Shown: positions 1 through 6,521 of the stretch, piece after piece | How the letters are laid out: each line of letters starts with the position of its first letter | Position numbering within the stretch: position 1 is the stretch's first letter | Assembly (NCBI GenBank): GCA_018822835.1 | Contig: JAHJJO010000096.1 | Coordinates: 1 to 6,821 of the forward strand | From: Patescibacteria group bacterium | Lineage (GTDB): Bacteria; Patescibacteriota; Patescibacteriia; Patescibacteriales; JAHJJO01 | Reading direction: 5' to 3' | DNA length: 6,821 bases | Notes under the pieces: model-generated | Seen by the model: the letters and a program-made list of their open reading frames with translations, nothing else | Databases searched by the model: none | Told to the model about the DNA's origin: nothing | Program-made: the position numbers and the translations under genes

Positions 1-20
1 GAGACTAGAATATTAGTTTC

Positions 21-70
21 AAACATTGAAAATTTAAACATTGAAAATTGAAAATTGAAAATTGAAAATT
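21..70. repeat. ATTGAAA tandem repeat upstream of smc
   Basis: Four uninterrupted copies of the 7-base unit ATTGAAA run from 40 to 67, followed by a partial unit. A further single copy lies at 25-31. The 14-base block AAACATTGAAAATT also occurs twice (21-34 and 36-49), so the tract looks built by local duplication. It ends about ten bases before the probable smc start, so it lies in the 5' untranslated or promoter region. The unit is not a multiple of three, and the last copies supply a TTG codon (62) in frame with smc. I think that TTG is incidental. Similar AT-rich minisatellites are a style I associate with Patescibacteria intergenic DNA, but that is an impression and not a demonstrated family. 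No function is evident. Confidence 0.85.
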
Positions 71-79
71 TTTTATCTT

Positions 80-2791
80 ATGTACCTAGAAAAATTAGAA
101 ATTAATGGTTTTAAATCTTTTGCTAAAAAAAATACCTTGGTTTTTCCAGGAATGTTAGATAAGGATAAATGGGGTATTACGGCAATAGTCGGACCTAATG
201 GTTCTGGTAAATCAAATATAGCCGATGCGGTTAGATGGGTTTTGGGAGAGCAAAGCATGAAAGTTTTGCGTGGAAAAAAAGGCGAAGATGTTATTTTTGC
301 CGGATCAGATAAAAAAAATAAACTTGGCTTGGCTGAAGTTTCGTTGTTTTTAAATAATGAAAGCAAAAGAGCGCCCATTGATTATTCTGAAATTATTTTA
401 ACTCGTAGATTGTTTCGAAATGGAGATAGTGAATATTTAATTAATAATAGTCGCGCGCGTTTATCAGACATTCAGATTATGTTGGCAAAAGCGAATGTTG
501 GGCAAAAAACTTACAGCGTAATTGGCCAAGGCATGGTTGAAGGATTTTTAAATACCACTTTATCTGAAAGAAAAGAGTTTTTTGATGAAGCAACCGGTGT
601 AAGGCAATTTCAGATAAAGCGGGATGAATCATTAAATAAACTGCGAATAAGCTATGAAAATATAAATCAAGCCAATATGCTGTTAATGGAAATCAGGCCA
701 CGGCTAAACAGTTTAACAAAACAAGTGAGTAAATTAAAAAAAAGAGATGAAATTAAAACTGAATTAAAAAAATTGCAAATAAATTATTATGGAAAAATAT
801 GGCACAATATTAACAATCAATTTAGCCAGTTTAATAATGAATTTTTAGAATTGGAAAAAATAAAATTTGAAAAAGAGAAAAAAAATCAGCAGCTAAATAA
901 TGAAATGAATAAGGCTGAACAATGGGGGAGTATTGGACAGGAATTTAATAAAGCGCAGGAAGAGCTTGGTCAATTGCAAATTCAAAAAGATAAAATTACA
1001 GAACAAATCGTTAAATTAGATGCTCAAATGGAAATTAAACTTGAATCTCAAGGAAAATTTGATTTATCATGGCTACGAAATAAAAAAACAGACCTTGAAA
1101 AACAAACACAAAATATTTATAAAGACATGGAGGTAATAGAAAAAAATATTACAAACGAAAAAAGTAAATCAGAGGGATTGCAAAATAAAAAACAAGACAT
1201 AGATCAACAAATTAATAACTTAAATCATATTTTATTAACTTTGTCAGGAGAAAATGGCGGTCAAAATATTGCAAAAATTAATGGCAAAATTAAAAATATT
1301 TTGACAAAATTAAAAGAATTAGAAACTCAGGAAGATATTAAAAAAATTAAAGAATTAATTGCGCAAATCAAGCAAGAAACTATACAGTTATTACAATTAT
1401 CAGAAAATACGGATCAAAAACATGAAATAAATAAAATTCATCAAAAGTTAGCATTTTTTGCTAAAGATAAAGAAAAAATTACAGCTGAAATTAATGAAAA
1501 TTATTTAAAAATTTTTTCTCAAACAGAAAAGAATCAAATTTTATTTAATGAAAGAAAAAAAACAGAAGAAGAATTGGAAGCAATTAATCAAAAATTAAAA
1601 TCTTTGGATATTTCAAAGCATCAAGACGTTTTGTTATTGAAACAGGGGGAGCAACGAGAGAAAGAAAAACAAAACTTAAAACAGCAATTATCAGAAATTG
1701 ATACTAAAATCAATGAGATTAAAATTGTAATTAGTAATTTATCAGCCCAAGAAGAAGAAAAAAGAAATATGTTGTTGTCATTACAGAAAAAAATGCAGTT
1801 AGCGCAAAATGAAATTAATGAAATAAGCAACAAACTTAATGCATTAAAAATAAATTCAACTAAATATGAGACCAAACTTGAAGATTTAGAAATAGAAATT
1901 AGGCGCGATCTTGGAGGGTTAAAAGATGTTAAAGAGTATTACGTGAAAAAAGCAGCAGAGATGGCAGAGACAGAAGTTGAGCTTCTGTCAGTTAAAGCTG
2001 ACAGAAGCTCAACTTCTGTCTCTGTGGAAGATATTGAAAAATTAAAACGCCAGCTTGATTTAATTGGTGGCATTGATCCTGAAATTGAAAAAGAGTACAC
2101 AGAAACCAAAGAACGTTATGATTTTTTATCAGGGCAAATAGAAGATTTGACCAAGGCAATTAACAGTTTGGAGAAAATTATTAAAGAGCTTGACGCGGTT
2201 ATTAAAGAAAAATTTGACAAGGAATTTAAAATCATTTCAGAAAAATTTGAAGAATATTTTAAAATATTATTTAATGGAGGCAAGGCAAGAATTATTAAAG
2301 TGCTTCCTGAAGATTTGAAATCTCACACTGATGAGAATCATGGTCAAGATGAAAATTTAACTGCAAATAAAGACAATAAAGATTCTAATTTTTTTGATAT
2401 AAACAAAATTAAATTTTTACAAAAACATAGTTCAGTTGATTTGGCTGGCATTGAAATTCAAGCGACTCCTTTGGGTAAAAAAATACAATCAATTTCAATG
2501 CTTTCAGGTGGCGAAAGAGCGCTTACGGCAATTGCGTTAATTTGCGCTATTATTAGCGCAAATCCTTCTCCTTTTGTTGTTTTAGACGAAGTTGACGCGG
2601 CTTTGGATGAAGCAAATTCTGAACGTTTTGCTAAAATAGTAGATGATTTGTCCCATAAAACGCAATTTATTGTCATAACGCACAACCGCGCTTCAATGAA
2701 ACGAGCCAATATTTTATACGGCATAACAATGGGAGATGATGGAATGAGTAAATTATTAAGCATTAAATTGGAAGATGCGGTTGGTTCGTAA
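80..2791 (+). CDS. smc: Chromosome segregation protein SMC, short form lacking a recognisable hinge
   Basis: SMC proteins are ABC-type ATPases that dimerise, load on DNA with ScpA/ScpB and compact and segregate the chromosome. This product has 903 residues from the ATG at 80, which is where family homology begins (MYLEKLEINGFKSF). A TTG at 62 would add six residues from a repeat and is less likely. The N-terminal head has Walker A GPNGSGKS (about 38-45) and a well-conserved region to about residue 175. A long K/E/Q/N-rich coiled coil runs from about 180 to 729. The C-terminal head has signature LSGGERA (808-814), Walker B ending in D836-E837, and ITHN (about 866-869). Usual bacterial SMCs have about 1150-1200 residues with a globular glycine-rich hinge mid-coil; I find no hinge signature here, nor a CXXC zinc hook. 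A hydrophilic 40-residue insert (about 744-783) precedes the signature motif. Both ATPase halves look functional, so this is not an obvious pseudogene. Confidence 0.95.
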   Translation: MYLEKLEINGFKSFAKKNTLVFPGMLDKDKWGITAIVGPNGSGKSNIADAVRWVLGEQSMKVLRGKKGEDVIFAGSDKKNKLGLAEVSLFLNNESKRAPIDYSEIILTRRLFRNGDSEYLINNSRARLSDIQIMLAKANVGQKTYSVIGQGMVEGFLNTTLSERKEFFDEATGVRQFQIKRDESLNKLRISYENINQANMLLMEIRPRLNSLTKQVSKLKKRDEIKTELKKLQINYYGKIWHNINNQFSQFNNEFLELEKIKFEKEKKNQQLNNEMNKAEQWGSIGQEFNKAQEELGQLQIQKDKITEQIVKLDAQMEIKLESQGKFDLSWLRNKKTDLEKQTQNIYKDMEVIEKNITNEKSKSEGLQNKKQDIDQQINNLNHILLTLSGENGGQNIAKINGKIKNILTKLKELETQEDIKKIKELIAQIKQETIQLLQLSENTDQKHEINKIHQKLAFFAKDKEKITAEINENYLKIFSQTEKNQILFNERKKTEEELEAINQKLKSLDISKHQDVLLLKQGEQREKEKQNLKQQLSEIDTKINEIKIVISNLSAQEEEKRNMLLSLQKKMQLAQNEINEISNKLNALKINSTKYETKLEDLEIEIRRDLGGLKDVKEYYVKKAAEMAETEVELLSVKADRSSTSVSVEDIEKLKRQLDLIGGIDPEIEKEYTETKERYDFLSGQIEDLTKAINSLEKIIKELDAVIKEKFDKEFKIISEKFEEYFKILFNGGKARIIKVLPEDLKSHTDENHGQDENLTANKDNKDSNFFDINKIKFLQKHSSVDLAGIEIQATPLGKKIQSISMLSGGERALTAIALICAIISANPSPFVVLDEVDAALDEANSERFAKIVDDLSHKTQFIVITHNRASMKRANILYGITMGDDGMSKLLSIKLEDAVGS
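1965..2024. repeat. Perfect 27-bp inverted repeat (hairpin) inside smc
   Basis: Bases 1965-1991 are exactly reverse-complementary to 1998-2024, separated by the 6-base loop TTAAAG; a U-G wobble could close one further pair. Each arm contains its own smaller palindrome: GACAGAAG and CTTCTGTC flank a 5-base loop at 1969-1989, and again at 2000-2020. The element could therefore fold either as one long hairpin or as two short ones. Arm GC is 13/27, richer than the surrounding coding DNA. It is translated as SMC residues about 629-649, a V/S/T/E-rich stretch between the C-terminal coil and the conserved segment beginning EDIEKLKRQL. Two of the three forward frames through the element are open. A compact in-frame palindrome of this kind resembles, in style, the palindromic elements known inside Rickettsia genes. 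Membership of any such family is inference. Confidence 0.95.
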
Positions 2792-2839
2792 AGTCAAAAG
2801 TCATATTGCTTTTTATAGTATTTAGCTTATTATTAAAGC

Positions 2840-3679
2840 ATGAGTAAAGAAATAAAGAAAATTAAAGAAATCAAAAATTATTTCACGCAAAAACAAAATG
2901 TGATGTTTGGTTTTTTGTTTGGCTCCAGAATCAGAAATCAAGCAAGAAAAGCTTCAGATTGGGATATTGGAGTTTATTTGCGGCCAACCAGTGATATTCA
3001 GGAAAAAAGAAATAAAATATGGAATGATTTAGAAAAAATTTTAAAAACAGAAGTGGATTTAGTGTTATTAAATCAAGCGCCACCGCTATTAGCTAATAGA
3101 ATTATTTGCCAAGGCATCGCAGTGGCTATGAAAGACAGAAGGGCATATTTGGATTTTTTAATTAGAACAACTGAAGAGGCAGAGAGCATGCGGGAGTTTG
3201 TGCATGATTATTATAAAATTTATCAAAGATCAGCTTCTTTAAGCGAGCAAGATAAAATAGATCTGGAACGAATTTTGATTTTTTTAGAAAATGAATTAAA
3301 AGATTTTAGTAAATTTCAGAATTTAACATTTGATGAATATCAAAAAGATATTTCAATAAAAAGAGAAGTGGAGAGATGGATTGAAAATTTAATGAATTCA
3401 ATTTTGGATATTGCAAAAATACTTTTAGCCAGTTCTAAAAAAACTGTTCCAGCAACATACAGAGAAATCATTTTAGCATTAAAAACGCTTCCTGAATTTG
3501 AACCAAAAACAATTGAAAAAATTACTGACTGGATAAGATTAAGAAATATTTTAGCCCATGAATATTTAGACATTCGTTGGGATAGAATAAGTAAATTTTT
3601 ACAAACAAGCCAGCCTTTTTTAGAAAATTTTTTATGCAACTCAAAAAAATTAATAAAATATGATAAATCAAAAAACTAA
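2840..3679 (+). CDS. MntA-like nucleotidyltransferase fused to HepT-like HEPN domain (single-chain type VII TA-like protein)
   Basis: This 279-residue protein joins two domains usually encoded separately. Residues about 1-105 form a minimal nucleotidyltransferase (MNT) domain. G28-S29 followed by exactly ten residues and then D40-W-D42 matches the MntA motif GSX10DXD, and D73 (EVDLVLL) fits the third metal-binding acid. Residues about 135-265 form an all-helical HEPN/DUF86 domain. R235-N-I-L-A-H240-E-Y242 matches the HepT RX4HXY motif, in which R and H are the RNase residues and the tyrosine is the AMPylation target. In known type VII systems MntA AMPylates HepT and blocks its RNA cleavage; here both activities would lie in one chain. 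The gene follows smc after 48 bases and overlaps the next gene by 20 bases. No Shine-Dalgarno is visible. RNase activity and cis-AMPylation are inferred from motifs only. Confidence 0.88.
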   Translation: MSKEIKKIKEIKNYFTQKQNVMFGFLFGSRIRNQARKASDWDIGVYLRPTSDIQEKRNKIWNDLEKILKTEVDLVLLNQAPPLLANRIICQGIAVAMKDRRAYLDFLIRTTEEAESMREFVHDYYKIYQRSASLSEQDKIDLERILIFLENELKDFSKFQNLTFDEYQKDISIKREVERWIENLMNSILDIAKILLASSKKTVPATYREIILALKTLPEFEPKTIEKITDWIRLRNILAHEYLDIRWDRISKFLQTSQPFLENFLCNSKKLIKYDKSKN

Positions 3680-3935
3680 TCTTACAAAAAAAAGATCAAG
3701 TATTAAAAAAACAATTTTACAATACTCGGCAATTTTTGAACCAGCGCAAGAGGAAGGATATAATGTTTTATTTCCTCAATTTCCAGGTTGTGTTACATTC
3801 GGGCGCACTTTTGAAGAATCAAAAATAAAAGCCAAGGAAGTGTTGGAGCTTTGGATAGAAGAATTAGTTTTTTCTATTGGCACTTTATTTGCAATTATAA
3901 AACAATCCAAATTATCTAAAAAACAATTTGAATAA
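3660..3935 (+). CDS. hicB: HicB-like antitoxin, no HicA partner beside it
   Basis: This is a 91-residue protein. Residues 21-69 follow the HicB (UPF0150) pattern: a first strand QYSAIFEPA, then EEGYNVLFPQFPGC, then T50-F-E-E53, and the amphipathic helix KAKEVLELWIEEL. HicB proteins are antitoxins with a partial RNase H fold that bind and neutralise the HicA mRNA interferase. Many also repress their operon, but no separate DNA-binding domain is visible here. No HicA-like ORF lies on either side. The ATG at 3660 is the only ATG in the frame before the conserved core. It overlaps the preceding gene by 20 bases and adds a lysine-rich N-terminal stretch of about 19 residues. The tail after residue 69 (VFSIGTLFAIIKQ) is more hydrophobic than usual for the family and may be degenerate. 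I checked both alternative frames and neither gives a better tail. Confidence 0.8.
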   Translation: MINQKTNLTKKRSSIKKTILQYSAIFEPAQEEGYNVLFPQFPGCVTFGRTFEESKIKAKEVLELWIEELVFSIGTLFAIIKQSKLSKKQFE

Positions 3936-3939
3936 TAAT

Positions 3940-4275
3940 ATGCAAAAATACCTTTCACTAAAAGAAAAAAAAGCATTAGCAGAATTTAAAGAAATGCTTT
4001 TTCAAAATTTTAGAAAAAATATTTTAGAATTAAAATTATTTGGTTCAAAAGTTAGAGGGGATTTTAAAAAAGATTCGGATATTGATGTATTACTAGTGAT
4101 GAAAAAAGTTTCTCAAGAAAATAAAGATCAAATTTATGATTTAGAAAATGACATTTTATTTAAATATGGACTTGATATATCAGTAAAAATTTTTTTCCAA
4201 AAAGAATATAATTATTTAAATAGCATCCCATCTGTTTTTATGCAACTTTTAAAAAAAGAAGCTGTTTCTTTATAA
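3940..4275 (+). CDS. Minimal nucleotidyltransferase (MNT) domain protein, MntA-like antitoxin candidate
   Basis: From the ATG at 3940 the product is 111 residues. A TTG at 3928 overlaps the end of hicB and would add only four residues, so ATG is preferred. The whole protein is one MNT domain of the polymerase beta superfamily. G35-S36, ten residues, then D47-I-D49 gives GSX10DXD, and D79 in GLDIS fits the third catalytic acid. Such proteins transfer NMP, typically AMP, to a partner HEPN protein and act as the antitoxin half of MNT/HEPN modules. It starts 4 bases after the hicB stop, and a HEPN gene follows after 14 bases, the usual arrangement of a two-gene MNT/HEPN pair. The motif matches the N-terminal domain of the fusion protein upstream, but the flanking sequence differs widely, so this does not look like a recent duplication. 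Confidence 0.9.
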   Translation: MQKYLSLKEKKALAEFKEMLFQNFRKNILELKLFGSKVRGDFKKDSDIDVLLVMKKVSQENKDQIYDLENDILFKYGLDISVKIFFQKEYNYLNSIPSVFMQLLKKEAVSL

Positions 4276-4289
4276 GATTAATTTAAATT

Positions 4290-4700
4290 ATGGCTATAAT
4301 TTATCCAAAAGTAACGCCAAATCCAAAAGAAATTAAACAACATATTGAACTTGCTAAACAGAGAATTTATTCAGCGCAAATTTTAATAAAAGAAAAACAA
4401 TATCGTGATGCAATTTCACGAGCTTATTATGCTTTTTTTGACGCCACTTCCGCGCTTTTATTAACCAAGGGATTATTAGCAAAAACTCACTCTGGATTGC
4501 TTACTTTGTTTGGTCTCGCTTTTGTTAAAACAGGAAAAATAGATCCTAAATTTGCTCGCTTTTTCAGAAAAGCCAAAGAAGCAAGAGAGGAAGCGGATTA
4601 CGAAGTTTTAAAAAAATTTTCAAAAAAAGAAACAGAGAATATAGTGAAACAAGCGAAAGAATTTGTGGATTCTATAGAAAAAGTAATATATGGAAAATAA
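4290..4700 (+). CDS. HEPN domain protein, partner of the preceding nucleotidyltransferase
   Basis: This 136-residue all-helical protein has the HEPN pattern of the COG1895/PF05168 type. Visible blocks are ISRAYYAFFDATSALLL (42-58), AKTHSGLLTLFGLAFVKTG (64-82) and AREEADYE (98-105). It follows the stand-alone nucleotidyltransferase by 14 bases, so the two most likely form an MNT/HEPN module that is toxin-antitoxin or defence related. Unlike the HepT domain of the fusion gene, it has no RX4-6H RNase motif. Its only histidines are H18 and H67, and neither is preceded by arginine at the required distance. R99 with the ADY block may be its equivalent conserved surface and Y104 a possible modification site; this is inference. 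It could therefore be a non-catalytic or differently acting HEPN protein. No Shine-Dalgarno is visible. Confidence 0.87.
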   Translation: MAIIYPKVTPNPKEIKQHIELAKQRIYSAQILIKEKQYRDAISRAYYAFFDATSALLLTKGLLAKTHSGLLTLFGLAFVKTGKIDPKFARFFRKAKEAREEADYEVLKKFSKKETENIVKQAKEFVDSIEKVIYGK

Positions 4701-4766
4701 ATTATGTCGCACGCGTTTTAGAAATAGTTAAATTTATTACAGATAAAATTATTAGAATTTAAAAAT

Positions 4767-6515
4767 ATGTCTATAGATAAAAAAATTTTTGGTGGCACAA
4801 TGGTTGGTGGCACAATGGAAAGTGCTTTAATGCGTGGAATGCATAATAAAAAGAAAGGCGATGGCAATAATCCGAGTAATCCAGTTGAATTATTAAAAGA
4901 TTTTAAAACTTTAGGAATTGTTTCTGAAGAAAAAGATTTAAAGTTAAGTGAGATACAGAAACAGCTGACAGAAATAGCTGGTAGATACAGGGATGCAGAA
5001 AAAAAAGAATTAATTCAAGCAGCCACAGAGCAGACGAGTGTTATTGACGTTTTAGAAAAATTAAAAGCTTTAGAAGAAAAAAAAATAAAAAAAGGCAGTC
5101 CTAATGATGATAAGCTTATTGAAATTATGAAAATTTTAGAGGAAAAAGTTGTTAAAACAGCTGTTTTGAACGTTGACGATGCTACTAGAGATAAAAATAA
5201 AAAAGACGAGGAAGGTGTTATTGCTGATTCAAAAATAGCGAAACCAACAGCTCAGCAAATAGAAATAAAAGAGTCAAAGTTGCCATTTAGAAAAATTGAT
5301 ATTGGACCAGAAGACGTAAAAGGCGATGGTATAATTGAGTGGAAAGGTAAAGTTCCAATTCAATTTGGTCAAAGCACTAAAGAAAGCAGAGATGAAATGC
5401 CATCAGGCGAATTAGAAATTACAGATCAAGAGGGTAAAAAAATTTTTACAGCAGTAAAGTTTCCTAAATATTACGATGATGAAATTAAAAAAATAGCCGA
5501 CAAAGAAGGAGAAGTTTTTGTTAGTAATTTTAAAGAAGGCATAGATAGGAATAATGAAAAAATGTTTTTTACAAGACTTGATGTTTTAGGAAAATATAGA
5601 GAGCAAGGAAAAAAAATTACAAAAGAAATTATTAAGCAAGAAATTGATGAGTATAGAAAGATTGTCGTGTCATTTCGCAGGAAAAATTTAGACACAAAAC
5701 AAGCGCAATACGCAGACAGAGGAATATTAGGTTTTATGCTTTTTAGTAGTGAGCTAGAGAGATTTGAGAATGCTGGTAGTTTGGAATTAAAAGAAACTAT
5801 AAATGAAAATAAAGAAATTAAAAAATTAATTTTAGAAAAGGAGGCAGATGTTGATGACGCGCCAAAAAGAGAGGACAAAAAAATATTAGATAATAACAAA
5901 ATAAGAGAAGTAGACGGGGATGATAAAATTGTTGATTGGCAGAATAAAGAAGCTTGGGAAGAAAATAAATTTGGTGATTTTGAGCGAGCAGAAAGACAAA
6001 ATTTATCTCTTCAAAAATTAATTACTTTATCTCGAAAACTATCAAAATTTGAAAAACAAACTTTAAGAGAACAATTAAGGAACTTAACATTGGAGGAGTT
6101 GGAAGTGATGCAACAAGAAGATGTTAATACAATAGGAAAAGCGGAGATAAAAAGAGTTATACAAGAAAAAGATGGGGAAAAAGATAAAAAAGTAGTTGAA
6201 ACAAGTGAAGATGGAAAAAAAACAGAAGAATGGGAAAAGTTGAATTTAATGGAGCTTCAGGAATTGGAAATTTCAGAAGATGATAAAGTAGGGCAAGAGA
6301 TGAAAATGCAAATTGTAGAACAAAAAAAACAAGAATTAGATCAACTTTTGGAACAAAAATTATTATATTATTGGCAAGAAGAATTAAACGTTAATCCAGC
6401 TTATAAAATATTTAACACGGAAACAAAACAACAAATGGTAAAAAATTTTGTTCAAGCGAATTTAGATAAATCCAAAAAAGAATTTTATAAAAAACATAAA
6501 TTACAATTTGTGTAA
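4767..6515 (+). CDS. Hypothetical 582-residue charged, cysteine-free protein with internal repeat
   Basis: I do not recognise this protein. It begins with a short glycine/methionine-rich segment containing GGTMVGGTM, encoded by a 13-base direct repeat (4791-4803 and 4806-4818). Residues about 40-135 look helical. About 186-275 look strand-rich, including GDGIIEWKGKVPIQF and FFTRLDVLG. The remainder is mostly charged helix. It has no cysteine, no signal peptide and no membrane segment, so it is probably cytoplasmic. A 32-residue unit appears twice, at 437-468 and 489-520, sharing LxLxxEL, a central glycine and a final lysine. Short GD-x-I-x-W-like motifs recur near 186-192 and 384-391. The gene starts 66 bases after the HEPN gene, with A-rich sequence and no Shine-Dalgarno before its ATG. 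A second unrecognised gene follows after 6 bases, so the two are probably one transcription unit. It is clearly coding, given its long open frame and consistent composition. Confidence 0.85.
   Translation: MSIDKKIFGGTMVGGTMESALMRGMHNKKKGDGNNPSNPVELLKDFKTLGIVSEEKDLKLSEIQKQLTEIAGRYRDAEKKELIQAATEQTSVIDVLEKLKALEEKKIKKGSPNDDKLIEIMKILEEKVVKTAVLNVDDATRDKNKKDEEGVIADSKIAKPTAQQIEIKESKLPFRKIDIGPEDVKGDGIIEWKGKVPIQFGQSTKESRDEMPSGELEITDQEGKKIFTAVKFPKYYDDEIKKIADKEGEVFVSNFKEGIDRNNEKMFFTRLDVLGKYREQGKKITKEIIKQEIDEYRKIVVSFRRKNLDTKQAQYADRGILGFMLFSSELERFENAGSLELKETINENKEIKKLILEKEADVDDAPKREDKKILDNNKIREVDGDDKIVDWQNKEAWEENKFGDFERAERQNLSLQKLITLSRKLSKFEKQTLREQLRNLTLEELEVMQQEDVNTIGKAEIKRVIQEKDGEKDKKVVETSEDGKKTEEWEKLNLMELQELEISEDDKVGQEMKMQIVEQKKQELDQLLEQKLLYYWQEELNVNPAYKIFNTETKQQMVKNFVQANLDKSKKEFYKKHKLQFV
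6075..6326 (+). repeat. Two-copy 32-residue protein repeat in the unrecognised large gene
   Basis: Residues 437-468 (bases 6075-6170) and 489-520 (bases 6231-6326) align over 32 positions without a gap. Shared positions include the leucines and glutamate of LTLEEL versus LNLMEL, a further leucine or methionine pair, acidic residues after the helix, the central glycine (457 and 509), alternating I/V near the end and the closing lysine. The copies are separated by 20 charged residues. Overall identity is low, so this is an old repeat or a shared helical pattern. It was aligned by eye, without statistics, and charged helical proteins can produce such matches by chance. Confidence 0.5.
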
Positions 6516-6521
6516 ATAAAT

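Noticed and set aside
62..79. TTG start that would lengthen SMC by six residues
   Set aside because: The codon comes from the tandem repeat, and SMC family homology begins at the ATG at 80.
73..378. Minus-strand ORFs opposite smc, and similar ones at 1621-1875, 2458-2763, 3340-3639, 3776-3976 and 5471-5899
   Set aside because: All are mirror frames of well-supported + strand genes, rich in L/S/F as expected for shadows of K/E-rich proteins, with no recognisable domain.
2540..2563. 10-bp perfect inverted repeat with a 4-base loop (ATTTGCGCTA / TAGCGCAAAT) in smc
   Set aside because: It lies in strongly conserved coding sequence just before Walker B and is not followed by a T tract. It is plausibly a chance result of codon choice.
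2806..2833. Possible promoter before the MNT-HEPN fusion (TTGCTT, 16 bases, TATTAT)
   Set aside because: The -35 match is only three of six and AT-rich sequence yields such matches easily. It would also place transcription start at the ATG itself.
3928..3939. TTG start for the stand-alone nucleotidyltransferase
   Set aside because: It adds only four residues (M-N-N-N), overlaps the hicB stop, and an ATG follows at 3940.
4279..4290. 12-base palindrome TAATTTAAATTA touching the HEPN start codon, a possible operator
   Set aside because: Pure A/T palindromes of this size are expected by chance in such AT-rich DNA, and no second copy supports an operator.
4701..4766. Open frame across the gap after the HEPN gene (reads roughly NYVARVLEIVKFITDKI)
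   Set aside because: It has no start codon and is only a short out-of-frame extension. It is too short to support as a gene or remnant.
5839..5889. AGGAGG followed by an ATG inside the 582-residue gene
   Set aside because: The out-of-frame ORF (ATG at 5848) ends after about 13 codons, so the match is incidental.
6088..6110. GGAGGAG before an in-frame ATG in the 582-residue gene, a possible internal start
   Set aside because: No gene in the window uses a Shine-Dalgarno site, and the bases encode a repeat segment (EELE), so the resemblance is likely forced by the protein.
80..6515. Recoded TGA (glycine) as in Gracilibacteria or Absconditabacteria
   Set aside because: No in-frame TGA occurs, all six complete genes end in TAA, and glycine uses GGN codons normally, so the standard bacterial code fits.
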